DNA of 64,000 nt from Pseudoalteromonas luteoviolacea. GTDB lineage: Bacteria > Pseudomonadota > Gammaproteobacteria > Enterobacterales > Alteromonadaceae. The stretch's first letter is position 1. Each line of letters opens with the position of its first letter. The position numbers and the translations under genes are program-made. The stretch lies in the NCBI RefSeq assembly GCF_001696455.1, contig NZ_MAUJ01000004.1, forward strand, positions 427,557-491,556. Direction: 5' to 3'. Shown in pieces: positions 26,756-36,665 of the stretch. Below the pieces are notes generated by a model. The model was not told where the DNA came from and ran no database searches. It saw only the letters and a program-made list of their open reading frames with translations.

Positions 26756-26782
26756 AGGGCGTACATAGTACGCCCTTTTTTA
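26756..26782 (+). terminator. Terminator of the curli operon
   Basis: AGGGCGTAC (26756-26764) and GTACGCCCT (26768-26776) form a perfect 9-bp stem with loop ATA, followed by seven T. It touches the stop codon of the convergent csgD-like gene. Confidence 0.9.
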
Positions 26783-27496
26783 ATGCCGCCTCATGGATTC
26801 CGTATTGGTATTGAGTGGAATATGTTTTTGGGCCCAATTTGCTAACTCAATTCTATTTCTTGAATTGGTTTTTTTAAATGCACTATAAATATGTGTTTTC
26901 ACCGTGTGGCTGCTGATATTGAGCGAATCGGCAATATCATCGTTTTTGGCGCCGTTTGCCAATAATTTGATAACTGACTTTTCCCTAGCTGTTAGTAGCT
27001 CTAATTCAGTATCTTCGACATCTTGTGGCAGTGAATAAGTGGTGTTGGGTAGCTGTTTGATCAGCATATTAAAAGCTTGTGAAATAGAGGTGCGACAAAA
27101 CCACAGCTCCCCATTTAATACGCGTTGTATTCCCTTAAAAATGTTTTCAACAGATGTATTTTGGTAAATGACTCCTTTGATGTTCGCCAGAAGCGCGGTT
27201 TGCTCATTAACGAGGTGAGATTGGGCATTAAACAGTAATACATTGTGATTGGATGCGAGAAGGCGTACTTCAGCGCTGAGTAAATCTTGGCATTCTCGCT
27301 GACTTATATCCACTAAATATAAATAATGTAGGTCTCGTGATGTGGAATCAGGAAGTCGAGTGTCGACTTTGATATGGTGACTTGTGGCTTCTAGAATTTT
27401 CACAAATCGGACGAATTCTGACTCTTGCGTATCGGTATCTTTGTGTGTCAAAACAAAAAGACTAACTTCCGTGTTATTTGCTTGTATCGCATTCAT
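26780..27496 (-). CDS. csgD: CsgD-like LuxR-family regulator
   Basis: A 238-residue protein with a receiver-like N-terminal half (about 10-130) and a LuxR/FixJ helix-turn-helix at about 165-225 (LTAREKSVIKLLANGAKNDD, then IADSLNISSHTVKTHIYSAF). The order and size match CsgD, the activator of curli genes in enterics. The receiver lacks the clustered acidic pocket of an ordinary response regulator, as in CsgD, so phosphorylation is doubtful. It converges on the curli operon and shares its terminator region. AGAGG precedes the start. The symbol rests on context plus architecture. Confidence 0.78.
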   Translation of the reverse strand: MNAIQANNTEVSLFVLTHKDTDTQESEFVRFVKILEATSHHIKVDTRLPDSTSRDLHYLYLVDISQRECQDLLSAEVRLLASNHNVLLFNAQSHLVNEQTALLANIKGVIYQNTSVENIFKGIQRVLNGELWFCRTSISQAFNMLIKQLPNTTYSLPQDVEDTELELLTAREKSVIKLLANGAKNDDIADSLNISSHTVKTHIYSAFKKTNSRNRIELANWAQKHIPLNTNTESMRRH

Positions 27497-27660
27497 TCGT
27501 ACAACAACCTCTTATTGTTCCTATTACTTTAAATATACATATTTTTCACAATAAGTTTAGCTTTAATTTTCATTTTGTTTTTTGCAGTATCAATTTGTGA
27601 TTAAAAAGTCTTGGTTTTACAGATGGTGTGGGTTGTTTTGGAAGTCATTGAATAAGTTTC

Positions 27661-27684
27661 AAGTGGCTAGATTGTTAGCCACTT
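27661..27684 (-). terminator. Hairpin after the M23 protease gene
   Basis: AAGTGGCTA (27661-27669) and TAGCCACTT (27676-27684) form a perfect 9-bp stem with a 6-base loop, 17 bases beyond the protease stop on the minus strand. The U-run is poor, so termination strength is uncertain. Confidence 0.5.
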
Positions 27685-27700
27685 GCTGTTTGAGAGAGGA

Positions 27701-28852
27701 TTAACGATATAACCTTGACCAAGCACAGGTTTTGTAGCCATTTCTTTCAAAATAGAAACGGTAGCAATTGTCGTCATAATTTGAGTTGCCCACGTCGATG
27801 CGATATCCACTTATGTAGGTATTGTGTAACGAGATAAAGCGGCCATTGTAAAGCAGTGAAAAGTGAACGTGTGGCCCAGAAGATTGGCCCCCTTGGCATA
27901 ATGCCATGGAACGATTATTGGCATATCGACCAAGCCAAGCGCCAGCTGAGATGTAGTCACCGCTGCGATACTGCAGATTATCCATATGATAATACTGGGT
28001 TGCATAGCCGCTTGAATGCGTAACTCTGATATTACAGGCTGAATACCGTGTGACCGTGCCGCCATGTGCTGCTTGGACCCAAGGGGTATTGGACCCCCAA
28101 CCACCAGAGCCATTATTGAAGTCTAGCGAAGAGTAGGGGTATCCCGATCCGGTATTGGAGTGTGCACCGCCGCTGTACCAAGCATAGCCAGATGGCCAGG
28201 GTAAATTCATAGAGAAGTTAACTTGTGGCTCTACATTTGCCGCTTCAAACTGTACTTTTTCTGGTGCAAATAAGTCGTTTGAAAAAGTGGTTCTATATTG
28301 CTTTGCAAAAGATGCTAACGCGCTCGCGTCGCCCAATAAGCTAGTTAAAGCTGCCGTCGAAGGGTTGCTTTTTTCTGTTTTGTGTTTGGTCGTGTATAGC
28401 TCAAACGCATAAAATCGTTGACTTAACTTAAGTGCCACATCCTCTAGCTGCGATGCAAAGCCAACTCTATCAGACCAATCACCGAAAGGCTTAATGTGTG
28501 CTTGCTTAGTCGGATTGCTCAGCAGCTGGCTTTTCTGTTCCATTAATGCGAGCAATAACTTTGGGTTAATACTGGTATGCCCTGCCCAATGTAGTAGCAC
28601 CTCCTGATGATCTATCAGGTGTGGCGCTGTGCTATACAGAATGGCTTGCCAATCCTCGTTGAGTAACTCATTGGTGAAAATGAATTGTGATTCATCTACT
28701 TGAATAAGTGGGTTGATTGCCAGCGCCTGAACATCAGATTGGTCAAAATGGAAGGGGGCTATATCAAGATGTTGGCCTTGTGCCGTACTATAAGTTGATG
28801 TGAATAACAGGGCGCAAAGTGCGCCTGTTTTGGTGCTTAGTTGAATTTTCAT
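27701..28852 (-). CDS. Secreted M23 metalloprotease, LasA/pseudoalterin type
   Basis: A 383-residue pre-pro-enzyme: signal peptide about 1-24, a long propeptide to about 210 and a mature domain starting near VNFSMNLPWPSGYAWYSGG. Zinc ligands are His in SGGAHSNTG, Asp in YSSLDF and the HxH of SGPHVHFSL; four cysteines in the mature part fit the two disulfides of LasA. These glycine endopeptidases cut elastin and peptidoglycan cross-bridges; pseudoalterin from Pseudoalteromonas does so on marine elastin and Gram-positive prey. Single-gene unit, next to the curli locus. Confidence 0.9.
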   Translation of the reverse strand: MKIQLSTKTGALCALLFTSTYSTAQGQHLDIAPFHFDQSDVQALAINPLIQVDESQFIFTNELLNEDWQAILYSTAPHLIDHQEVLLHWAGHTSINPKLLLALMEQKSQLLSNPTKQAHIKPFGDWSDRVGFASQLEDVALKLSQRFYAFELYTTKHKTEKSNPSTAALTSLLGDASALASFAKQYRTTFSNDLFAPEKVQFEAANVEPQVNFSMNLPWPSGYAWYSGGAHSNTGSGYPYSSLDFNNGSGGWGSNTPWVQAAHGGTVTRYSACNIRVTHSSGYATQYYHMDNLQYRSGDYISAGAWLGRYANNRSMALCQGGQSSGPHVHFSLLYNGRFISLHNTYISGYRIDVGNSNYDDNCYRFYFERNGYKTCAWSRLYR

Positions 28853-29059
28853 GTTGTATCCTCTTGATTGTTTTTTGTACTACAGTGTTCTGTATATCGG
28901 TAAGTAACAAAATTGTAAAATAGGAGTAAACAATCTAAAGGAGGGTCTTTGTACAAAAAACACTACAAACTGACAGGATAATCAATCAAAGTGCAAGAGT
29001 GGGAGAGAGAAAACGGCAAACTCACTACGACTATGTATGCAGTGTGCTTGCCTTGCAGG

Positions 29060-29317
29060 TTAGGCGTCTACTTGCCCTGTAAGGACTAGGTACTTCTCCG
29101 CTAAAGTATCTAAGCTTTCTCGATGGTTTGGATCTGGCTTAATACAGTCAATGGGACAAACACTGACACAAGTGGGTTGGTCATAATGTCCAACACACTC
29201 GGTACATTTGTCAGGATCGATTTCATATACTTTACTGCCCATATAAATGGCTTGATTGGGACACTCAGGGTCGCACATATCACAGTTTATGCACTTACTG
29301 GTGATGAGCAGCGCCAT
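29060..29317 (-). CDS. YfhL-like 2[4Fe-4S] ferredoxin
   Basis: An 85-residue ferredoxin with two cluster motifs, CINCDMCDPECP and CTECVGHYDQPTCVSVCP, the second having the longer insertion typical of Alvin-type (YfhL) ferredoxins. It lies two bases after the trhP stop in the same operon. YfhL has been connected to TrhP-dependent tRNA hydroxylation in E. coli, and the gene pairing here supports that link. Confidence 0.9.
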   Translation of the reverse strand: MALLITSKCINCDMCDPECPNQAIYMGSKVYEIDPDKCTECVGHYDQPTCVSVCPIDCIKPDPNHRESLDTLAEKYLVLTGQVDA

Positions 29318-29319
29318 AA

Positions 29320-30678
29320 TTATGCCTTTTTGAACGGGTTGCGCGTGTCTTCCTCATTACCCAAGTTGCGCATTAAAATGGCATGCTCAAGGTTGATGTC
29401 TTCGGGCAATGGGATTTGAACGATGTGACCGGAACCTTTCGCGTCGCAAATTGACTCACCTTTTTTGTTTTCCATGTGTTCCAAATTGAAAGCAATGTTA
29501 CCTTGAGGTGTCATAAGCTCTAAGCTATGGCCAGTGCAGAACTTGTTCTTTACATCAATTTCTACGAGGCCGTTGTTGTTTCTTCCCAGTACTTCACCCA
29601 CAAACTGTTGTTTATCAGATACAGAGTGACCGTATTCGTAGTTTTGATAGTCCTGATGTGCGTGGCGTTTCAAAAAGCCTTCAGTATAACCACGGTGAGC
29701 TAGGTTCTCTAATGTGCGCATTAAGCTTGGATCAAATGGCTTACCTGCAACGGCGTCATCTATCGCTTTGCGGTATACTTGTGCGGTTCTCGCGACATAA
29801 TAAAAAGACTTAGTTCGACCTTCTATCTTAAGACTATGCACGCCCATTTTGGTTAACTGGTCGACATATTGAACCGCTCTTAAGTCTTTTGAGTTCATTA
29901 TATAGGTGCCATGTTCATCCTCGAAAGCAGGCATGAACTCACCAGGTCGTCCCTGCTCTTCGAGCATAAATACTTGCTCTGTTGGTTGGCCATCTCCGAG
30001 TGTTGGGATCACATCCTTTGGGTTTACTTTATGGACGACGTCCCCAAGCTCGGTTTCTTGACCGGGTTTAACATCATAGCTCCAACGACAGGCATTGGTG
30101 CAAGTGCCCTGATTGGGATCTCGTTTGTTAATATAGCCAGAGAGTAAACAACGGCCTGAATAGGCCATACACAGTGCGCCATGTACAAATACTTCTAGCT
30201 CAGTATTTGGGCATAGCGAACGTATTTCGGCTATTTCTTCTAAAGATAGCTCGCGAGATAGAATGACACGTTCAATCCCTTGACTCGCCCAAAATTGCAC
30301 CGATGCATAGTTGACTGCATTGGCTTGTACCGACAGGTGTATTGGCATATCTGGCCATTTGTCTCGGACCAGCATGATTAATCCGGGATCTGACATGATG
30401 AGTGCATCAGGCTGCATGGCGATAACAGGCTCGATGTCTCTTAAGTATGTTTTTACTTTACTATTGTGAGGCGCAATATTTGAGACGACGTAGAGTTTTT
30501 TGTTTTGCTGATGCGCTTCATTGATGCCGATTTCTAGATTGGCTAAATCGAACTCATTATTTCTGACACGTAAACTATACCTTGGTTGGCCCGCATAAAC
30601 CGCGTCAGCACCATACGCAAAAGCGTAACGCATATTCTTTAAACTACCGGCTGGTGAAAGTAGCTCTGGTACAAACAT
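29320..30678 (-). CDS. trhP: TrhP (YegQ), U32 family, tRNA 5-hydroxyuridine synthesis
   Basis: A 452-residue U32-family protein. The U32 signature is present as EVFVHGALCMAYSGRC followed by LLSGY, with further cysteines in GTCTNACRW that likely bind a metal-sulfur cluster. TrhP uses prephenate to hydroxylate U34 of several tRNAs, the first step to cmo5U or mo5U. Length matches E. coli YegQ. The next gene is a ferredoxin two bases downstream. The ATG has GGTTTAG upstream, a weak site. Confidence 0.92.
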   Translation of the reverse strand: MFVPELLSPAGSLKNMRYAFAYGADAVYAGQPRYSLRVRNNEFDLANLEIGINEAHQQNKKLYVVSNIAPHNSKVKTYLRDIEPVIAMQPDALIMSDPGLIMLVRDKWPDMPIHLSVQANAVNYASVQFWASQGIERVILSRELSLEEIAEIRSLCPNTELEVFVHGALCMAYSGRCLLSGYINKRDPNQGTCTNACRWSYDVKPGQETELGDVVHKVNPKDVIPTLGDGQPTEQVFMLEEQGRPGEFMPAFEDEHGTYIMNSKDLRAVQYVDQLTKMGVHSLKIEGRTKSFYYVARTAQVYRKAIDDAVAGKPFDPSLMRTLENLAHRGYTEGFLKRHAHQDYQNYEYGHSVSDKQQFVGEVLGRNNNGLVEIDVKNKFCTGHSLELMTPQGNIAFNLEHMENKKGESICDAKGSGHIVQIPLPEDINLEHAILMRNLGNEEDTRNPFKKA

Positions 30679-30854
30679 AACTAAACCTCATACATTGAAC
30701 TGGGTGCAAGCCAGCTGCTGGGGATTAAAAAGCGGCGCAGTATAAGTGAGATTTTGCAGTGAGATGTTGACGCAGATCAGGTTTAGTAAGGTGCTATCTC
30801 CACACTAACTAAATAAAGCGGGCGCAAAGTGTAGGCTTTTAGTCATAAAGCGCG

Positions 30855-30860
30855 TATAAT
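30855..30860 (+). promoter_or_regulatory. Candidate ndk promoter -10 box
   Basis: A perfect TATAAT lies 43 bp before the ndk start in the gap divergent from trhP. The matching -35 region is weak, so the promoter is plausible but not certain. Confidence 0.45.
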
Positions 30861-30902
30861 TCGCGCCCGTAAATATCAACAATTATTAATGGAGCTAAAA
30901 AG

Positions 30903-31334
30903 ATGGCTTTAGAGCGTACTTTTTCAATCGTTAAGCCTGATGCGGTAGCAAAAAACCACATCGGTGCAATCTACAACCGTTTCGAGTCTGCTGGTCTTAA
31001 GATCGTTGCTTCTAAAATGGTTCACCTTTCTCAAGAGAAAGCTGAAGGTTTCTACGCAGAGCACAAAGAGCGTCCTTTCTTTGGTGCACTAGTTGAATTC
31101 ATGACGTCTGGTCCAGTAATGGTTCAGGTTCTTGAAGGTGAAGACGCAGTTCGTAAAAACCGCGAAATCATGGGTGCTACTAACCCTGCTGAAGCACTAG
31201 CTGGTACTTTACGTGCTGACTACGCTGACAGCATCGACGAGAACGCTGTACACGGTTCAGATGCTCCTGAGTCAGCTGCTCGCGAAATCGCTTACTTCTT
31301 CAGCGATGAAGAGATCTGCCCACGTACTCGTTAA
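30903..31334 (+). CDS. ndk: Nucleoside diphosphate kinase
   Basis: A 143-residue cytosolic enzyme that moves the gamma phosphate among (d)NTPs through a phospho-histidine. [12 protein letters not shown] opens the fold, and the active-site histidine is His117 in NAVHGSDA. Length and sequence match bacterial Ndk throughout. It has its own terminator and is followed by rlmN as in enterics. GGAGC precedes the ATG. Confidence 0.97.
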   Translation: MALERTFSIVKPDAVAKNHIGAIYNRFESAGLKIVASKMVHLSQEKAEGFYAEHKERPFFGALVEFMTSGPVMVQVLEGEDAVRKNREIMGATNPAEALAGTLRADYADSIDENAVHGSDAPESAAREIAYFFSDEEICPRTR

Positions 31335-31350
31335 TATCGAGTTGAGCAGA

Positions 31351-31376
31351 AAAAAAGGGCTCTCGGGCCCTTTTTT
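31351..31376 (+). terminator. Terminator after ndk
   Basis: A run of A, stem AAGGGCT with GGGCCCTT (31355-31361 with 31366-31372, one G-T pair), then six T, 17 bases after the stop. Confidence 0.9.
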
Positions 31377-31441
31377 AATCTCTTTAATTAGCTTGATCGT
31401 TTTTAAAAGCAATTGGGGTGTTTCTAAAAGCGATTACATCA

Positions 31442-31470
31442 TTGCGATGTTTGATTGATTTTTGTACAAT
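31442..31470 (+). promoter_or_regulatory. Candidate rlmN promoter
   Basis: TTGCGA (31442-31447) and TACAAT (31465-31470) are separated by 17 bp, 53 bp before the rlmN start and after the ndk terminator. It probably drives the rlmN-pilW-rodZ-ispG group. Confidence 0.45.
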
Positions 31471-31522
31471 TGCGCGCTTTTATTTATGTTGTTCAATCCG
31501 TCACCTGAACTGAGGTTGTTTC

Positions 31523-32653
31523 ATGGCCACGACTGAGAAAAAAATTAACCTATTAGATTTAAACCGCGAGGGGATGCGCGAGTTATTTGCTTCATTTGGC
31601 GAAAAGCCATTCCGCGCCGATCAGGTGATGAAGTGGATGTACCATTTTGGTATTGATAACTTTGATGATATGAGCAATATCAATAAGAAGTTACGAGCGA
31701 AACTACAAAGCCAGTGTGAAATCAAAGCACCTGAGATCTCGGTAAAGCAAGTAGCGAGTGATGGTACAATCAAGTACGCAATGCTCTTAGAAGGCGGCCA
31801 GGAAGTAGAAACTGTCTGGATCCCAGAAAAAGACCGTGCAACATTATGTGTATCCTCGCAGGTTGGCTGTGCATTAGAGTGTACGTTCTGCTCGACTGCG
31901 CAACAGGGGTTCAACCGAAACCTTAAAGTGTCAGAAATTATCGGTCAGGTGTGGCGTGTGGCCACCGATATTGGTCTTAACAATGGTGATAGCACAAAAC
32001 GCCCAATCACCAACGTGGTCATGATGGGTATGGGTGAGCCATTACTCAACATTAATAATGTGGTTCCAGCGATGGAGCTGATGATGGATGACTGGGCATT
32101 TGGTCTGTCTAAGCGCCGTGTAACGTTGAGTACATCAGGTGTTGTGCCAGCGTTGGATATCTTAAAAGAAAAAATTGATGTTGCTTTGGCCATTTCACTG
32201 CACGCACCAAATAATCCGTTGCGTGATGAACTTGTGCCTATCAACAAAAAGTATCCAATCGAAGAGTTTTTAGCAGCTTGCCGTCGATATATTGATGGGT
32301 CAAAAGCAAACAAAGATGTGACGATTGAGTACGTGATGTTGCAAGGGGTGAACGACAGCACGGATCATGCCCATGAATTGGTTCAGGTACTAAAAGGCAC
32401 GCCTTCAAAAATCAACTTGATCCCTTTCAACCCATTCCCTGGTAATGACTATGGCCGTTCGAGTAACAGCCGTATCGACCGCTTCTCTAAAGTATTACAA
32501 GCAGCAGGGCTGACTTGTATTGTACGTCGTACCCGTGGTGATGACATTGACGCTGCATGTGGTCAGTTGGTCGGTGATGTTGTGGACAGAACTAAACGTG
32601 TGGTTAGAAAGCAACAAAACCAAGACAATGCCATTGCAGTGAAGGTGGGCTAA
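31523..32653 (+). CDS. rlmN: Dual-specificity RNA methyltransferase RlmN
   Basis: A 376-residue radical-SAM enzyme that methylates C2 of A2503 in 23S rRNA and A37 of some tRNAs. The radical-SAM cluster motif is Cys116, Cys120 and Cys123 (CALECTFC), with GMGEPLLN downstream and a catalytic cysteine near 346 in DIDAACGQL. It heads the conserved rlmN-pilW-rodZ-ispG order. The ATG at 31523 has GAGG upstream. Confidence 0.96.
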   Translation: MATTEKKINLLDLNREGMRELFASFGEKPFRADQVMKWMYHFGIDNFDDMSNINKKLRAKLQSQCEIKAPEISVKQVASDGTIKYAMLLEGGQEVETVWIPEKDRATLCVSSQVGCALECTFCSTAQQGFNRNLKVSEIIGQVWRVATDIGLNNGDSTKRPITNVVMMGMGEPLLNINNVVPAMELMMDDWAFGLSKRRVTLSTSGVVPALDILKEKIDVALAISLHAPNNPLRDELVPINKKYPIEEFLAACRRYIDGSKANKDVTIEYVMLQGVNDSTDHAHELVQVLKGTPSKINLIPFNPFPGNDYGRSSNSRIDRFSKVLQAAGLTCIVRRTRGDDIDAACGQLVGDVVDRTKRVVRKQQNQDNAIAVKVG

Positions 32654-32765
32654 AAAATAGGTGATTCGCGGTGGCTTTCAGGTAATATAGAGTCACCGTG
32701 TCTTGGCAAAAGGGTGGTTAATGCCTGCTTTTACTGATGTTTTGCTCTCGAAGCTCACCTGCGTG

Positions 32766-34412
32766 ATGAATAAGCGCTGGTTAGTTGGTGTGGGTGTTCC
32801 TGTAATATTATTTGGTTTAAGTGGCTGCGTGACGGAAACCCGTTATGCAAACAGTAATAAACCTGTCGTTCAGAAAAAAACGGATAATCAGGATGCGGCG
32901 AAAACTCGAATCGCCTTAGCTTTGCAGTATTTAGGTGCTGGCAACAACACGCAAGCTAAGTACAATTTAGATCGCGCGTTAAAACTTGCGCCAAAACTTC
33001 CCGAAAGCCACTACGCACTTGCTTATTATTTTGAACAAGTGGGTGAAAACGAAAAGGCTGAAAGTGCTTACATTCAGGCGCTGAAATTTGGCCCCAATGA
33101 CCCTAACACACGTAATAATTACGGTACCTTTTTGTGTCGCATTGGCGAATATGACAAAGCAACAGAGCAGTTTTTTAAGGCAATAGATATACCAAGCTAT
33201 CTGCGCGTTGCTGAGAGTTATGAAAATTTAGCGCTGTGCGCGTTGCGTCAAGATAATTTTGATTTGGCGTTGGATTATCTAAAACGAGCGCTTGATCACA
33301 ATTCTCAAAGGCAATCAGTACTGATTTTAACTGCCAGTATTTTTTACGCCAAAAGTGAGTTACACAAAGCTGAAGATGTACTTAAATTATATGCCAATAA
33401 AGGATTTGTCTCTGCGAGAGGTATGTTGTTAGAGCACTTACTTGTATCTAGAATGGGCCGCCTGCAATATGCTCAAGAATTAGAGACTTTGCTTTTGCAA
33501 ACTTACCCGAAGTCTGTAGAAGCCCAATTAGTGCTTAATAATACTTTACACTTAAGTGAATTCGAGCAGTTAAAAGAACAGTTTAGAACTTCACAGCTGG
33601 ATAAAATTACCAGTGCAGATGGCACTAGAGCGGTTGCAAATCCACAAATTAAAATCAAGCGCAAGACATCAAACCGTCAAACGAACCCCATTACTGCGCC
33701 TGTTCAAAAGCCGAGTCAGGTTGAGTTGGGGGCATCACGCTCTCTGATCTCAACAGCAACTTCTCAAAAAGTGACGAATGACACTTCAGTACAGCCTGTC
33801 GCTAAAGTGTACACTGAGCAAGATGTGCAGAATGAAACAGACGCATTCATAACAGATTCACCAGAGCCCCGTAGAGTGCAGTTTGCGAAGCCTGCTCAAG
33901 TGCAGATGAAACAAGCTTCTGAGCCACTACAACAGACGGTGAATTTTGCTACAGAAACATCTAATCAACGCGCTGAGCAAGTGGTCTTCCATCGCACCGA
34001 TCCCAATGACATTGTATTTACGCCAGAGTCTAGCGCCGTGCCAACCGTCGCTTTTGCTGGTCAAGGCAAGATGCTTAATGAAGAGATACGGATACCCGAG
34101 GTACCCTCCCATAGCATTGAAATGGGCGAAAACTTATTTAGTTTGTCGGTTAAATATAATATTAAGCTGGAAAAGTTGTTAAAATGGAATGCGCTTAAGA
34201 AATCTGATCGGCTCTCAATTGGGCAGGTCGTATACCTAAATGACCCGAATACAACGCATTCAATTGCCAAAGGTGAGTCATTATTTGATATCGCAATAAA
34301 GCATAAATTGCTGATAGATGACTTGATGCGTTGGAACCGGTTAACACCAGATGTCGCTCTAGAGCCGGGGCGACGTATTTTAATAGTAGATCCCAATAAC
34401 TATATTTTATGA
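32766..34412 (+). CDS. pilW: Type IV pilus stability protein PilW/PilF with C-terminal LysM extension
   Basis: A lipoprotein (lipobox LSGC near residue 20) with tetratricopeptide repeats over about 40-250, the PilW/PilF part that helps the PilQ secretin assemble in the outer membrane. Usual family members end near 250 residues; this one is about 548. It adds a 150-residue low-complexity linker (about 265-430) and two LysM domains at the C-terminus (HSIEMGENLFSLSVKYNIKL; HSIAKGESLFDIAIKHKLLI), which should bind peptidoglycan. I took MNKRWLVG (32766) as the start because it gives a normal lipoprotein signal; an ATG at 32721 has a better ribosome-binding site (AGGGTGG). The stop overlaps the rodZ start. 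Confidence 0.87.
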   Translation: MNKRWLVGVGVPVILFGLSGCVTETRYANSNKPVVQKKTDNQDAAKTRIALALQYLGAGNNTQAKYNLDRALKLAPKLPESHYALAYYFEQVGENEKAESAYIQALKFGPNDPNTRNNYGTFLCRIGEYDKATEQFFKAIDIPSYLRVAESYENLALCALRQDNFDLALDYLKRALDHNSQRQSVLILTASIFYAKSELHKAEDVLKLYANKGFVSARGMLLEHLLVSRMGRLQYAQELETLLLQTYPKSVEAQLVLNNTLHLSEFEQLKEQFRTSQLDKITSADGTRAVANPQIKIKRKTSNRQTNPITAPVQKPSQVELGASRSLISTATSQKVTNDTSVQPVAKVYTEQDVQNETDAFITDSPEPRRVQFAKPAQVQMKQASEPLQQTVNFATETSNQRAEQVVFHRTDPNDIVFTPESSAVPTVAFAGQGKMLNEEIRIPEVPSHSIEMGENLFSLSVKYNIKLEKLLKWNALKKSDRLSIGQVVYLNDPNTTHSIAKGESLFDIAIKHKLLIDDLMRWNRLTPDVALEPGRRILIVDPNNYIL

Positions 34413-35395
34413 ACCAAGAAGAGATTGAAACTACAACCGAGACAGTATCACTCGGGGAAACGTTAGCTAACGCAAGGAATCAGCAAAACCTGAGCCTTGA
34501 AGATGTTGCTGCGCGATTGAAGCTTAACCACACTCAAATCACAAAACTAGAGCAGGATGAATATCATAGCTTGGGTCCAGAAACGTTTGTTAGGGGCTAT
34601 ATAAAAAGCTACAGTGCGTTACTTGGTTTACAAAGTGAGCAAGTGCTTGCTCTTTATGAAACCCCAAATATTCCTGAACAAAAGCGTAATATGAAAAGTT
34701 TCTCAAGGCGCACTGAGAAAGAAGCTAATGACAGTCGATTAATGATCGTTAGCTATATTGTGTTGATTGTTTTTATTGGCTTGTCTGCATTTTGGTGGTG
34801 GCAAACTGCGAGTACTTCGGACACCGTAGAGGAAGGTAATTTTATTCCTGACACACCCAGTGCCACTCAACCTTCAGCGCCTCAAGTTTCAGAATCAGAT
34901 GAGCAGCCAGAGCGTGAAGTTACTCTGACGAATGAGACGCCAGCAACTGCGCAAGTAGCTGTAGTGGAGAACGCCGCTGTCGAATCCGCGCCATCAATAG
35001 AAACGGCCGAACAGCAAATACAAGAAACAGCGCAAGCTCTTGCCACTGAGACCTCTGTAGAGGCAGTGCCTCAAGAGCTCGCACCTGAGGTCTCTGAATC
35101 TCAAGTATCTCCTCAAGTTGAGGAAATACCATCGTCTGAAGTGAAGTCGACTAGCCAAGTTGTGATGTACTTTGAAGATGACAGTTGGGTTGAAATTTTC
35201 GATGCTACGCAAGAGCGTATTGCATTTGGTGTAAAAAAGGCAGGCTACACTATGACAGTGAATGGTATTACACCATTCTCTGTTGTTTTAGGGAAGCATC
35301 AAGTAGTCAGTATTGAGCTGGATGGTCAACCAGTCGATATTTCTGGGTTGCCTCGTAATCGTTTAGCAAAATTTAATTTACCGTTAGCAGAGTAG
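34409..35395 (+). CDS. rodZ: Cell-shape protein RodZ
   Basis: A 328-residue bitopic membrane protein: N-terminal cytoplasmic helix-turn-helix (about 15-80, [20 protein letters not shown]), a basic juxtamembrane stretch, one membrane helix (about 111-132), a Pro/Glu-rich periplasmic linker and a C-terminal DUF4115 domain (about 245-325). RodZ binds MreB and ties it to the elongasome. Its ATG overlaps the pilW stop (ATGA) and ispG starts six bases later. Confidence 0.93.
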   Translation: MNQEEIETTTETVSLGETLANARNQQNLSLEDVAARLKLNHTQITKLEQDEYHSLGPETFVRGYIKSYSALLGLQSEQVLALYETPNIPEQKRNMKSFSRRTEKEANDSRLMIVSYIVLIVFIGLSAFWWWQTASTSDTVEEGNFIPDTPSATQPSAPQVSESDEQPEREVTLTNETPATAQVAVVENAAVESAPSIETAEQQIQETAQALATETSVEAVPQELAPEVSESQVSPQVEEIPSSEVKSTSQVVMYFEDDSWVEIFDATQERIAFGVKKAGYTMTVNGITPFSVVLGKHQVVSIELDGQPVDISGLPRNRLAKFNLPLAE

Positions 35396-35400
35396 TCGTC

Positions 35401-36522
35401 ATGTTTTCAGAATCACCTATCAAACGAAGAAAGTCCACGCGGATTAATGTTGGCAATGTGCCAATCGGCGATGGTGCACCAATCGCTGTTCAGTCGATGA
35501 CTAATACCGATACACTAGATGTGGATGCCACGGTAGCCCAAATTCGCGCAATTCAAGATGCTGGGGCTGATATTGTACGTGTCTCAGTACCAACGATGGA
35601 TGCTGCTGAAGCGTTTAAAAGCATTAAAGAGCAAGTTGATATCCCACTGGTTGCAGACATACATTTTGATTATCGTATTGCATTGAAAGTCGCGCAGTAC
35701 GGGGTAGACTGCCTTAGAATAAACCCGGGTAATATCGGTAGTGAAGACCGGATCAGAGCAGTTGTTGATGCCGCACAAGAGCGTAATATACCAATCCGTA
35801 TCGGCGTAAATGGCGGTTCACTAGAGCGAGATCTTCAAGAGAAGTATGGTGAGCCCACACCAGAGGCATTACTTGAGTCGGCAATGCGCCATGTAGAAAT
35901 TTTACAACGCTTGAACTTCGACCAGTTTAAAGTTTCTGTAAAAGCATCAGATGTATTTTTAGCCGTGGGTGCATACCGTTTATTAGCAAAAGAAATCGAT
36001 CAACCTTTACACTTAGGGATCACGGAAGCGGGCGGTTTTAGAGCTGGCTCTGTGAAGTCTGCGGTGGGCTTAGGTATGCTACTCGCAGAAGGTATCGGAG
36101 ACACATTAAGGGTGTCATTAGCGGCTGATCCTGTTCAAGAGATCAAGGTCGGTTTCGATATCTTAAAGTCGCTGCGCATTCGCTCTCGCGGCATTAATTT
36201 TATTGCTTGCCCAAGTTGTTCTCGTCAAGAGTTTGATGTTGTTAACACGATGAATCAGTTAGAAGAGCGACTTGAAGACATTATTTCACCCATTACGGTT
36301 TCTGTGATTGGCTGTGTTGTGAATGGCCCTGGTGAAGCCTTGGTAAGTGACCTAGGTTTAGCGGGTGCGAATCGCCGTTCAGGCCTTTACATCAATGGCG
36401 AACGTCAAAAGACCCGCATTGATAATAATCATATTGTCGAGCAGTTAGAAGAACAAGTAAGAGAATACGTGGCAAAGAAAGAAGCACAACCAAGTATAGA
36501 CGTTAAGATAATCGAAGAATAG
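35401..36522 (+). CDS. ispG: 4-hydroxy-3-methylbut-2-enyl diphosphate synthase IspG (GcpE)
   Basis: A 373-residue [4Fe-4S] enzyme of the MEP isoprenoid pathway that converts methylerythritol cyclodiphosphate to HMBPP. The N-terminal TIM barrel starts [11 protein letters not shown]; cluster cysteines lie in CPSCSRQEF and in [10 protein letters not shown]. Length matches E. coli IspG (372). It is co-transcribed with rodZ, a conserved arrangement. Confidence 0.97.
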   Translation: MFSESPIKRRKSTRINVGNVPIGDGAPIAVQSMTNTDTLDVDATVAQIRAIQDAGADIVRVSVPTMDAAEAFKSIKEQVDIPLVADIHFDYRIALKVAQYGVDCLRINPGNIGSEDRIRAVVDAAQERNIPIRIGVNGGSLERDLQEKYGEPTPEALLESAMRHVEILQRLNFDQFKVSVKASDVFLAVGAYRLLAKEIDQPLHLGITEAGGFRAGSVKSAVGLGMLLAEGIGDTLRVSLAADPVQEIKVGFDILKSLRIRSRGINFIACPSCSRQEFDVVNTMNQLEERLEDIISPITVSVIGCVVNGPGEALVSDLGLAGANRRSGLYINGERQKTRIDNNHIVEQLEEQVREYVAKKEAQPSIDVKIIEE

Positions 36523-36548
36523 CACTCACACTGGTTGAATTTATTTCG

Positions 36549-36576
36549 TTTACGTTTTAAGCGAGCAGGGTATAAT
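36549..36576 (+). promoter_or_regulatory. Candidate hisS promoter
   Basis: TTTACG (36549-36554) and a perfect TATAAT (36571-36576), 16 bp apart, lie 90 bp before the hisS GTG in the 143-bp gap after ispG. A small inverted repeat (CAGGAT/ATCCTG, 36601-36620) sits in the predicted leader. Confidence 0.5.
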
Positions 36577-36665
36577 GGGCGCATTTTATCGCACTGTACT
36601 CAGGATTTTGTTGTATCCTGCACCCGTATTTAAGTGAAAAGAATAGTTAAAGTTTAGGAATTTCA

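Noticed and set aside
28871..28960. TTTTTTGTAC and GTACAAAAAA 70 bp apart upstream of the M23 gene
   Set aside because: A/T-rich 10-bp arms at this distance can arise by chance; no further support as an operator.
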